IMG/VR virus record: IMGVR_UViG_3300045738_002462
Span: 1 to 45,490 of that record
Strand: one strand, 5' to 3'
Length of the DNA: 45,490 nucleotides
Origin: a virus
In this document: positions 1-7,600 of the stretch, one piece after another
How the letters are laid out: the number at the start of each line of letters is the position of its first letter
Numbering within the stretch: position 1 is the stretch's first letter
The notes under the pieces: model-generated
What the model was told of the DNA's origin: nothing
The model's input: only the letters and a program-made list of their open reading frames with translations
Databases searched by the model: none
Position numbers and translations under genes: made by a program

Positions 1-495
1 CTAACGTTGAACCACGGCTTTAGCTTGAGCTTCTCCGGCGTTCCTAGCCGCATCAAGGGTCTCGAAAGATGTATCCATCAGCTCAAGCGTGCCTCCAATT
101 TTCCTTCCATTTTTGTCGTGCAACTCAACCTCCACCACCCACCGGCCCTCAGCAGTGAACTGGGTAGAGTGAATGGTGGCATCAACGGCCTCATTGATTT
201 CTCTCACCGTTGTATCCGAATCATACTTTTGCACAAAAGTCCCCTGTTCGTGATTACACTTCCTTACGATATAACGCTGCTCGCCAGGCGGAAAGTGCCA
301 AGCCGCATAGCAAACCATGACAAAAAAAGGGGGGAGGGTACGAGTGACGCACCTGTTGAACCACAGGACTAGCGCCACGACGGCTGTCTTAACACAATGC
401 CCGATAAAATTGTGATTGGCATCCACCACAGATACGGCAAGTGGCGCGTGGTTTACATACAGTATTTGTAACATCTCCTGGGTTCGTCTTCCCAT
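1..495 (-). CDS. hypothetical membrane protein, possibly 5' damaged
   Basis: Not recognised. The 164-residue product has a hydrophobic stretch at about residues 33-62 (one or two membrane passes) followed by a polar C-terminal half, so a small inner-membrane protein is plausible. The start is unclear. An ATG at 495 has a weak GGGA upstream, but residues 1-5 would then lie in DNA homologous to the integrase relic that begins near 479. The ATG at 474 lies just outside that homology but has an AGGAG almost touching it. The original 5' end may therefore have been replaced at this junction. The stop codon is at the window edge. DNA here is more AT-rich than the phage genes to the right. It lies outside the attachment core, so it belongs to an older element or to the host. 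Confidence 0.5.
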   Translation of the reverse strand: MGRRTQEMLQILYVNHAPLAVSVVDANHNFIGHCVKTAVVALVLWFNRCVTRTLPPFFVMVCYAAWHFPPGEQRYIVRKCNHEQGTFVQKYDSDTTVREINEAVDATIHSTQFTAEGRWVVEVELHDKNGRKIGGTLELMDTSFETLDAARNAGEAQAKAVVQR

Positions 496-870
496 AACGT
501 CCCAACTGAAAGAGATGGTAGCCCTCCGCCGACATCATGTGCACTCCCAGATCCTAATTCACCAGAAGCCCGATTGGCGCGTAAACCAGTCCGGAGCTGC
601 GCCCAGGTCGATAACCGGTACCTGACCCTGGCGTTCAGGGCGGCCAGGGACGCCGCCAACCCCTACCCCGACTGATCACTGGAGTAACAGCTGGGCTTCC
701 ATGAGCTGCGCGCCCTGAGCCTGCACCTGTACAAGAAAGCGGGCAAGGATGGGCAAAAGCTGGCCGGGCACAGCACGCGGAAGATGACGAAAAACTACGA
801 GGCGGATCACGAAGAGGTGGTGTGTACCGAGGCCGTGGCCGACCTGGATTTGAGCAATATCACGGGCTGA
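479..870 (+). pseudogene. integrase relic (3' third only)
   Basis: This stretch matches the last 130 or so codons of the intact integrase at 44399-45490. The match begins at the residues corresponding to WIRLPMTPQ and runs to the shared end DLDLS-N/K-ITG. A frame change near 595-605 and two in-frame stops (the codons matching W299 and an adjacent Gln, just before the HELR motif) make it non-functional. The last 180 bases are nearly identical to the intact gene. The upstream two-thirds of the gene is absent. It is the right-hand end of a related earlier prophage or satellite, left beside the same tRNA attachment site. Confidence 0.9.
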
Positions 871-904
871 GTTTTGCAACAGTATTGAAAATGTTTTGCA
901 ACAG
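871..904 (+). repeat. direct repeats GTTTTGCAACAG, probable integrase arm sites
   Basis: Two exact 12-bp copies of GTTTTGCAACAG at 871-882 and 893-904 are spaced 22 bp apart, about two helical turns. They lie immediately after the integrase relic and 57 bp from the tRNA core. Related copies lie on the other side of the core (1089-1133). Tyrosine integrases bind short repeats flanking the core, so arm-type sites are the best reading, but this is inference. Confidence 0.5.
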
Positions 905-915
905 CGTCAGAAACG

Positions 916-948
916 AAAAAGGGCCAGTGCTCGTAAGTCACTGACCCT
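916..948 (-). terminator. terminator behind tRNA-Pro / integrase relic
   Basis: Inverted repeat GGGCCAGTG (921-929) and CACTGACCC (939-947) with a 9-nt loop. On the minus strand the stem is followed by five T, ending transcription from the tRNA direction. On the plus strand it is followed by a T-rich CTCTTCGTTTTATTT, so it may work both ways. Confidence 0.7.
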
Positions 949-960
949 CTTCGTTTTATT

Positions 961-1008
961 TGGTCGGGACGGAAGGATTCGAACCTTCGACCCCTTGCAC
1001 CCCATGCA
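961..1008 (-). other. 3' half of tRNA-Pro(GGG): prophage attachment core
   Basis: Read on the minus strand this is the anticodon stem-loop (CATGGGGTG, anticodon GGG), variable loop, T arm with GGTTCGAATCC, acceptor 3' strand and encoded CCA of a tRNA-Pro. The D arm and the 5' acceptor strand are missing; the sequence departs from a tRNA at about 1009. This is what a tRNA-integrating phage leaves at the end that does not keep the working tRNA. The intact tRNA should lie just beyond 45490. The identical core of at least 45-48 bp should recur there as the other attachment site. Confidence 0.85.
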
Positions 1009-1088
1009 TGGGGCATAAACGCCCTATGTCATTGATTTTATTGTTTTTCGGGATTCGCCGACTGACCAAAAAGACAGTGTTTTGTGGG

Positions 1089-1133
1089 GTTTCGCAAACC
1101 TTGCAAAACAATGGCTTACGGTGGAGTTTTGCA
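1089..1133. repeat. GTTTTGCA-type repeats on the prophage side of the core
   Basis: GTTTCGCAA at 1089-1097, its inverted form TTGCAAAAC at 1101-1109, and GTTTTGCA at 1126-1133 share the motif of the two repeats at 871-904. They lie 80-125 bp inside the prophage, where the second arm of an attachment site is expected. The 297 bases from 1009 to 1305 hold only these repeats and the promoter at 1217. Confidence 0.4.
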
Positions 1134-1209
1134 TCGGCCTCCCTCACCAAACCACTGCCCGCCCGGACAGGAGACATATTTCTGCGGGCCGTCTCCCTCC
1201 ATTCTGCAT

Positions 1210-1245
1210 GATTGTATTGACAATCAAATAGGGAATGGCTACAGT
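1210..1245 (+). promoter_or_regulatory. sigma70 promoter with palindromic operator
   Basis: A perfect -35 TTGACA (1217-1222) is followed after 17 bp by TACAGT (1240-1245, 4 of 6). The palindrome GATTGT-ATTG-ACAATC (1210-1225) covers the -35 box, so a dimeric repressor probably controls it. It would drive the three plus-strand genes 1306-2385, which face away from the late operon; such self-contained cassettes are often expressed in the lysogen. The motif differs from the CI operators. Confidence 0.65.
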
Positions 1246-1305
1246 GAACCCATGATCTGGCGAACAGCCACCGCCCCGGCGGAACCGGGACCGAAGGAGA
1301 AAACG

Positions 1306-1692
1306 ATGAGCATCAAGCTGGAGAAAATCTCAGAGAGCGGCAAAAAAGCCACCTACAACCTCTACGGCACTACCGACAAGGAACTGGTTTATCAGTACGG
1401 CATTACCAGCGTATTCCTGTCCGACGACGAAACCTATCTGGAGGTTAAGACCTCCTCTAAGAGAGACGCCGCTGCGCTGTCTCGCATGCAGGCTGACCTG
1501 CAGTCCGCCACCACCGAAACCGAACCCACCAAGCCTGCCCAAACCGGTACCCGCCGGCCGGAACTGGTGGAGGTTGCTGAGCGCGATGCACTGAATCGTG
1601 GCAATGGGTGGATCGCCAGCGAATACGACGTGGACCGCCTGAGCCTGGACCCCAGCTGGGCCGGCCGCGCCATCTGCTACGTTTACGAATAA
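1306..1692 (+). CDS. hypothetical protein, left-end accessory cassette
   Basis: The family is not recognised. The 128-residue soluble protein has a beta-rich N-terminal half (residues 1-55), a Thr/Glu/Pro-rich linker near 62-80 and a second small unit ending in WAGRAICYVYE. The start is fixed by AAGGAG at 1294-1299, seven bases before the ATG; the upstream in-frame extension overlaps the promoter and repeats and is not used. It is the first gene after the 1217 promoter and points away from the late genes, as expected for cargo expressed from the prophage. Confidence 0.75.
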   Translation: MSIKLEKISESGKKATYNLYGTTDKELVYQYGITSVFLSDDETYLEVKTSSKRDAAALSRMQADLQSATTETEPTKPAQTGTRRPELVEVAERDALNRGNGWIASEYDVDRLSLDPSWAGRAICYVYE

Positions 1693-1736
1693 CCACTAAG
1701 GCCCCGCCATGGCGGGCGCTGATTGGGAGAACGACC

Positions 1737-1997
1737 ATGATGATCAGAATGCTCAGCGAATCACGGAATATGAGCGATGACGATGTCGTCGCCGCCGTGG
1801 AATCGGGCGATGGAGTAGAGTTGCCGCGCGAACGGATAGACCGGATTGTCGCCGGCACTCGGCACCAATTCACCGTGGAGCGCCATGGTAATGCTGATGT
1901 GCGCCATGTCCTGAAACCGTATCAGGAGCCCGCTCCCCTGGGGCTCAGCGCCAGCACCCGAGAATGTGCAATCCCGCGCCCCGTGTGGCCATGGTGA
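1737..1997 (+). CDS. hypothetical protein, left-end accessory cassette
   Basis: Second gene of the cassette; 86 residues, not recognised. A GGGAGA lies 9-14 bases before the first of two adjacent ATG codons. The N-terminal part is acidic (SDDDVVAAVESGD) and the end is Pro-rich, with no membrane segment. It starts 44 bases after the previous gene and ends four bases before the next, so the three are probably co-transcribed. Confidence 0.6.
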   Translation: MMIRMLSESRNMSDDDVVAAVESGDGVELPRERIDRIVAGTRHQFTVERHGNADVRHVLKPYQEPAPLGLSASTRECAIPRPVWPW

Positions 1998-2001
1998 TCC
2001 C

Positions 2002-2385
2002 ATGAATAAGCGCCAGTTCGAGACCTATTTCGCGGCCGCCGAAAAAATTGGCGGGGATTACATGTCTGGCTACCGCCGAGGCCTCCGGCATCACACCCAT
2101 GAGAACCACGGCGATCCCGATGAGCATGAGGCGTGGATGGCAGCCTCAGGAACCCGCCAGGAGCTGGGTGATGGCTACCGAGACGGAGCCGCCGGCAGGC
2201 CACCCCGGGGATTCCACGGCAACCTGGGCAACCTGAACGCCCAGGGCGCCCTGCCGGCTGACAGTCAACTCCAGGTGCGCGTGAACAGCCAGGTCAAAGC
2301 GCGCTGGGTGAAACAGGCCCAGCGCGAGGGGCTGAAACTCAGCCAGTGGGTCGCCAAACACCTCGACAACGCCTGCGACGGGTGA
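2002..2385 (+). CDS. protein with C-terminal ribbon-helix-helix-like segment
   Basis: 127 residues. The N-terminal 80 are Gly/His/Asp-rich and unrecognised. The last 40 (from QLQVRVNSQVKARW) have the form of a ribbon-helix-helix DNA-binding unit: a short strand, a helix with VKQAQREGL, then LSQWVAKHLDNA. Family knowledge suggests a dimeric regulator. It could be the repressor that binds the palindrome over the cassette promoter at 1210-1225, but that is inference. It is the last plus-strand gene before the convergent late operon. The 126 bases from 2386 to 2511 show no gene and no convincing terminator. Confidence 0.65.
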   Translation: MNKRQFETYFAAAEKIGGDYMSGYRRGLRHHTHENHGDPDEHEAWMAASGTRQELGDGYRDGAAGRPPRGFHGNLGNLNAQGALPADSQLQVRVNSQVKARWVKQAQREGLKLSQWVAKHLDNACDG

Positions 2386-2511
2386 TGCTCACCCCAGTGT
2401 AATCCAGGGCTCACACCACCTGGCGGCACCGGCCTACAGACAGCCCGAAGCGGCCGCCCTACCCTGGCACTGTCCGCCGTCAGCAGGGAGGCCAGCGACC
2501 AGAGGTCAGCG

Positions 2512-2718
2512 TTACTCGGCGGGCAACTGATCTCTCACCAGGGCCACGAATTCATCATCGGTGGAGTACAGGTTCGCCCCCACCGCCGTGAACTCGATGC
2601 CGTGGCGCGTGGCCGAGCCCTGAACCGTGATGTGGCCGTCGTCGTCGATGTGCCCGCCTTCCGCCTCGATGGCGGCCGTGATCTGCTCGCGGCTTCCGTA
2701 TAGCTCGATCATGCACAC
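2512..2718 (-). CDS. small protein at the end of the late operon
   Basis: Unrecognised 68-residue acidic protein, last gene of the leftward late operon. Its ATG lies inside the end of the preceding gene (10-bp overlap), pointing to coupled translation. It has no transmembrane or signal segment. Position next to the tail-fibre genes suggests a fibre accessory or assembly role, but the sequence itself does not show this. Confidence 0.6.
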   Translation of the reverse strand: MCMIELYGSREQITAAIEAEGGHIDDDGHITVQGSATRHGIEFTAVGANLYSTDDEFVALVRDQLPAE

Positions 2719-3059
2719 CCCGCGTATTTGACGTGTGGCGTCTCCGGTTCAGGGTCCAGCAGCACGTCCGCCAGCGCGGCGCGGTAGGCCGCCTCATGGT
2801 CCGGATGCACCAGGACGTTGACGTGATAGCCCGGTACCGGTGCCATCTCGGTGTACTCATTGCCTTCGCCGTCGGTCAGGGTCTCGCCGGTCGGTTCCAT
2901 CAGGTCCGGGAGAAGCTTCAGGCGGATGACGTGTGGATCAGCGCCCACCGCTTCGTCGCCGGTCTCGGGGTCGATGTCGGCCAATCCGGCATCCTTCAGG
3001 GTGTCGAGCATCGAGGTTTCATCAGGTGCGCAGAGGTAGAGTGGCTTCCATGGCTTCAT
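2709..3059 (-). CDS. hypothetical protein downstream of tail fibre
   Basis: 116 residues. The start is the ATG at 3059, which overlaps the stop of the preceding fibre gene as ATGA. The longer reading into that gene is not used. The composition is acidic, with HVNVLVHPDHEAAYRAALADVLLDPEPETP near the end; no known family is recognised. Small genes in this spot are often fibre chaperones or attachment factors in siphoviruses, which is inference from position only. Confidence 0.65.
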   Translation of the reverse strand: MKPWKPLYLCAPDETSMLDTLKDAGLADIDPETGDEAVGADPHVIRLKLLPDLMEPTGETLTDGEGNEYTEMAPVPGYHVNVLVHPDHEAAYRAALADVLLDPEPETPHVKYAGCA

Positions 3060-3961
3060 GGTGTAGTTAGCTCCTGCAGTTTGGTGGCGGTCTTGGCATG
3101 TTTGAAAACGCGGAAATCGCCCACCCACAAATTATTAGGGAACGTGCCGTTTAGAAGCGCACCAAATCGAATCTTCATGAGGCCCGCCTCAATATCGTTA
3201 ATGTACGTTGCAGCGCTTCCATTTATTGACAAAACCGACTCACCGCTTCGGACATAGGAAACGCCGAATATGTAACGCTCACCGGGCGATGCCGGGATAG
3301 TCGCCTGCTGAATGCCTTGCGTGCCTCGAAGCTGGGCAATAGCCTCGCCACCGTCAAAATACAACAGCACGCGGCGCGAGGAAGAACTGCCCAATACGAG
3401 AAACGTGGCGATCCCATCCACTTTTGTTGGCACGCACTCTCCGACGATCGTAAATTCAGCGACGTTAAACCAATCGGTCGCATCAATGCCCGGTATAGTC
3501 GCAACGTCAGCAGATCGAATAGCTGCGCTGCCCGTGGTTTGAATTGGTGATGTGGCCGCGCTGCCCGCCTCAAGCTGGAACACATCCAGGGTTCCGGTCA
3601 CGGTAACGGTCACGCTGGTGCCGGTCGTGGTGAACGTGAGGGGGGAGCCGTCCGTAGCTGTGCCAGAGCCTCCGGCTGTAACCTCCGCCGACCCGGAGCC
3701 GTAGACGCTCAGGGTGTAGGTCGTGGCATCGCTGACACTCACCGTCTGGGTGGCCGGGGCAAAGCTATTAAGCAGAACATTGGTGGCGTCGACAGCCTCA
3801 ATAATCTGCCCGAGAGGCTCGCCAGTGAAGCGGTCGTAGCCGAAAGCTGGCTGCCCCGCCGGAATCTCTACCAGCTGCCCCTGCGCATTCCACACCCACT
3901 TCGGAGACGGCGCGGACAGGGTGAACATGTCGTCATAGTTGACGGTTTTAAGGTTCCGCAT
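3056..3961 (-). CDS. tail fibre protein with lectin-like C-terminal domain
   Basis: 301 residues from the ATG at 3961, which overlaps the upstream stop as TGATG (a GTG one codon earlier is also possible). The first 60 residues resemble a tail-attachment segment (PSPKWVWNAQGQLVEIP, GYDRFTGEPLG). Residues 70-140 are a Thr/Ser/Gly-rich beta region. The last 160 have the strand pattern of concanavalin/LamG-like domains (FNVAEFTIVGE, RRVLLYFDGG, LWVGDFRVFKHAKT), often used for sugar binding. It probably contributes to receptor recognition at the virion tail tip. The 3' half is more AT-rich than its neighbours, consistent with domain swapping. Confidence 0.75.
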   Translation of the reverse strand: MRNLKTVNYDDMFTLSAPSPKWVWNAQGQLVEIPAGQPAFGYDRFTGEPLGQIIEAVDATNVLLNSFAPATQTVSVSDATTYTLSVYGSGSAEVTAGGSGTATDGSPLTFTTTGTSVTVTVTGTLDVFQLEAGSAATSPIQTTGSAAIRSADVATIPGIDATDWFNVAEFTIVGECVPTKVDGIATFLVLGSSSSRRVLLYFDGGEAIAQLRGTQGIQQATIPASPGERYIFGVSYVRSGESVLSINGSAATYINDIEAGLMKIRFGALLNGTFPNNLWVGDFRVFKHAKTATKLQELTTP

Positions 3962-4593
3962 CACGCCACCTCCAGAACGAACGATTGGGCTTTAAAGTCG
4001 GCGTAGAGGCTGGTCTCGCCGAATGACGGGTGCAGGCTGCCGATCAGGGCGAGGAACCGTGCTTCCATGCCGTTCATGGCGTCCACGGCTTCGGCGAGGG
4101 TCTGGCTGTTCGGGTAATCGCCCTGCTCCACGGCGGTGCCGTTATCGTTCTGGTACAGCGTCAGGCCGCCCGCATCCGGCACCCAGAAGAACTCGGTGTC
4201 TGAAGTACCCGCGATGCCTGCGGCGGTGTCGCCGTAGGTGGGAGCGCCGTTGGCCGCGACGCCGGTCAGCAGATTGAAGCGGCTCTGAATCTTCCGCATG
4301 GCGCGGGTGAAGATGGTCGGGGTCTCGATGTCGCCGCTGGCCATCTCGGGAATGCCGTCGGCAGTGAAATCGCGCTGGATGGCGTAGGCGCCCGACCGAT
4401 CCGCGCCCTGGTACGGGACGGTGAGGGTGATCTGGGTGTCGCTGTCCACGCTGGCGATGTCGTAAACGACGCCCGTGCCGGCCATCACGAACCCGTCTCC
4501 GGCGCTGACGTTCGCAAGCCACGCCGTGCCGACGCCGGACACAACGGCGCTATCCTGAACCGCCGACGCGGTTCCGGTTCTGTACTGTGACAT
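3961..4593 (-). CDS. tail fibre/tip structural protein
   Basis: 210 residues. The N-terminus (MSQYRTGTASAVQDSAVVSG, then GTAWLANVSAGDGFVM) is a well-known small beta module found at the start of many phage tail-fibre proteins. The remainder contains RAMRKIQSRFNLLTGVAANG and a C-terminal segment rich in aromatic residues. Starting 12 bases after the large hub gene and coupled to the next fibre gene, it probably connects the fibre to the tail tip. Confidence 0.75.
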   Translation of the reverse strand: MSQYRTGTASAVQDSAVVSGVGTAWLANVSAGDGFVMAGTGVVYDIASVDSDTQITLTVPYQGADRSGAYAIQRDFTADGIPEMASGDIETPTIFTRAMRKIQSRFNLLTGVAANGAPTYGDTAAGIAGTSDTEFFWVPDAGGLTLYQNDNGTAVEQGDYPNSQTLAEAVDAMNGMEARFLALIGSLHPSFGETSLYADFKAQSFVLEVA

Positions 4594-4605
4594 GGGGTTC
4601 TCCGG

Positions 4606-7600
4606 TTATGTCGCTTTGATCAGGTAACGGTATTCGCCCAGGGTCAAGGAAATGGTCTGAGGGGACGATGCCACGTCATTAAACAAAACGACGTGCGGCA
4701 TCCGTCTAGCCCAATCCTGCTCTGTAGACGGAGGAAGATTCGTCGTTATCGTCGCGCCCAGGAACCCATCAACAAAGAATTCGGCGCGGTCGGCATATTG
4801 CCTAAAGCTGACAACCATGTCCGCGCTCACGTTATCGGAATTAAGCTGAACTTCCGTGACGCCATCGTTGTTGGAAACTGAAGCGAAAAGCCCTGTAGAC
4901 CTGAAAACAAACCCGCACCAGAACTCGCTAGATGAGGGCACGTTCCATAGGCCTCGACCGACAAATCCCTCAGCCTCTGCGTTAAAGCTAGACCTGGCAA
5001 TCTTGGCATCGAAGAAGCACGTTTTCCCCCATGTTATCAGGCCACTGGCAAGGTCAAGGGAGCCGTATAGTGGTTGCGCTGTGGCATACCCAGATGAAGA
5101 CCCTGTGCTTATCATCAACTGCATTACACCGCGATTTGATGCAGATGTGCCCTCAAAAAATCTGATGCTGGCGTTTTCGGTGTATGTGTCCCACTCATCG
5201 GGTCGATGGAAATATTCCCCCCTGCTAAAATCGAGAGAACCAAACGCGGCGACCCCCTCAACATCAACATCAGGGCCAATTATGAAGTTGCTGAGATTGA
5301 AACTAATGAAGCGGTCGCCGCCGTCTCCGAAATAGAATGAACCATCATTTTGGATATATGAGCGCCATTCATCGCCGTCGTAATACCCCAGGTGGGTGGC
5401 GGTCAGATTCAGGCCGGTGGAGGGCGTGTCACCCAGCCGGGACGGAATGCCCGACAGGTTGCTGTACCAGTCGGCGCCGACCGTGGCGCCCGCCTGAACG
5501 CCGTCCAGCTTGCCGCCCTCGCCGCTGTTGATGTCCGCCAGGGAGCCGGGCTTATCGCTCAGGTTGCTGTAGCCGCTACCCCCGGTGATCACCACAGAGC
5601 CGGAGAACGCCGCCGAGCCGTCGCTGTAGACGGCAAAGAGGGTGGTCCCATCGTATTGATAGGTAATCATCCCGGTTTTGCCGTCGGCGGACTTCGGCCC
5701 CAGCGTCGCCACCGCATCGCCCACCACGCTTTCCACCTGCCCTTCCACGCTGATCTTCTCGGTGGCGGCCAGGGTGCCAGTGACGATCTTGGAGGCGGTG
5801 AGCTTGACGATCTTGGTGCTGTCGATGGCGTCATTGGCCAGATTGGCGTCGATGAACGCCCGGTCGGCGGCGGTGACCGTGGCCCAGGGGCTCAGGCCGC
5901 CCACCTCACCAGCGGACAGCGAGGGCGTGGTGACCGTGAACTGGCTGCTGATCGTGCCCTGGCCGAAGGCGTCATAGGTGGCAAACCGCAGGTAGTAGGT
6001 GCTGTTGTCGGTGAGGCCGGACAGCACCACCGGCCCGCCGTACTGCTGGGCCACCAGATTCTCAGGGCCGGGGGTGAAGCCGGTGCTCTGGCTCATCCAT
6101 ACCCGGGAATCGCGGTAATCCAGGTCCTCCGGCGGCTCGAAATCAATCTGCGCGCTGCGGAAGCCGGCGGAGATGGTCAGGGTGCCCGGCAGGGGCGGAG
6201 CCACGTTCTCCACGCTGAGCCGGGCCGCCTGGGCGCTGATCTGGTTCTGCCGGCCCCGGCAGTACACCCGGACCTCAAACGCCCGCCATGCGCCCACTGA
6301 GAGCGTCTCGCGCTGGTGGTCCTCGGCGTTCTTCTCGTAGGTGTAGACGAATTGGGGGTCATTCACCCATTCGGTGCGCACCAGGGACAGGCTGCCGGCC
6401 ACGTCCGCCCAAACCTCGACCTGATAATCCCGGAAGTACAGGTCCAGCCCGCCGCTACCGGCGCCCTGCTCGCCCTCCTGGCCCATCTCGAACCATTCGG
6501 TCACCGAGGTCTTGCGCCACACGAACTTGGCATCGCGGCCACCGAACACGGTGTCGTTGCCCTGCTCGAACAGCTCCAGGCCGTTCACCGGCGGGGCCGG
6601 AACCACCTCGTTCGGGTCGTCCTCCGGCTCCTCGCTCACGTCGCCGGGCGAGCGCACATAGGTGGTGGTGATCTCCGCCACGGTGCCGTCCTGGTTCACC
6701 TTGCCGCGCAGGGAGACGCCCCGGACCTGGACCTCGTAGGTTTTGCCGTCGCTGGGCACCACAAACGTGGCCTCCGGCGATGCCGGGCCGACCTCAAACC
6801 AGCCCGCCTGCCCCTTCTCGCGGTACTCCACCAGGCCGTAGGCGTAGTTGCTCACACTCGGCGGCTGGACGCCCACCTCAATGGTGGACAGGTTCGCGTT
6901 GGCCGACCGGGGGGTGTTGGTGGCCTCGGCCAGGGTCACAACCGGCGGATTGAGGGTCACCACCGGCTCATCCTCCTCCGGCTCGATGTAGCTGGTGAGG
7001 CGCTGCACTGAAAACGCGGACTCCCACACCATCGCGCCAGGGGCCGGCGACGTGGTGGCGGTGCCCTGCTGCGGCGCCGGGCCTTTGTCGCTGGAGAAGG
7101 TGGCAACGCTGGAGTGATAGACGACGTATGGCTTCAGACGTCGGGCAGCCCAAACCAAGTCCCCGCCATTCGCTTTTGCCGTGCGCTCGTTGATGTTCGG
7201 CGCGTTGGCGTTGCCGTCGATCAGGATGTAACACGCGCCGGGGCCGCCGGGGCCGCCCGAACCCGCCCAAATCCGCAACTGGGGCGAGGTTGTGGGGCTG
7301 TAGTAGGTGCCCGGCGGGATGCTGCCAGCAGCGCCGCTCACGTCGATGTACCCATTGGCGCCGATGCTCATGCCGCGAGCGACAATCACCAAACCCGCAC
7401 CGCCGGCACCGCCGTCGCCGCCCGGCTTTTTGTATTCGATGCCGTCGCCATCCCACTCCGCGAGCGTGGAGCCGCCGCCGCTGCCGCTGGAACCGCGCAG
7501 ATCGACAGGGAACAGAGTCACCCCATCGGCGTCCTGCTCATAGATGGGCGGCGGGGTCTGCCCAGGCTGGACCCGGCCGCCGATGACCGCGCCCATGTTG

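Noticed and set aside
479-870. functional second integrase
   Set aside because: Only the last third is present, with a frame change and two in-frame stops.
961-1037. complete tRNA-Pro
   Set aside because: Only the 3' half is present; the D arm and 5' acceptor strand are not found in 1009-1037.
5392-6300. 302-codon plus-strand reading frame opposite the tail tip gene
   Set aside because: It lies wholly within the minus-strand tip gene, is compositionally biased (Ala/Gly/Arg), and has no ribosome site; it is a GC-rich shadow.
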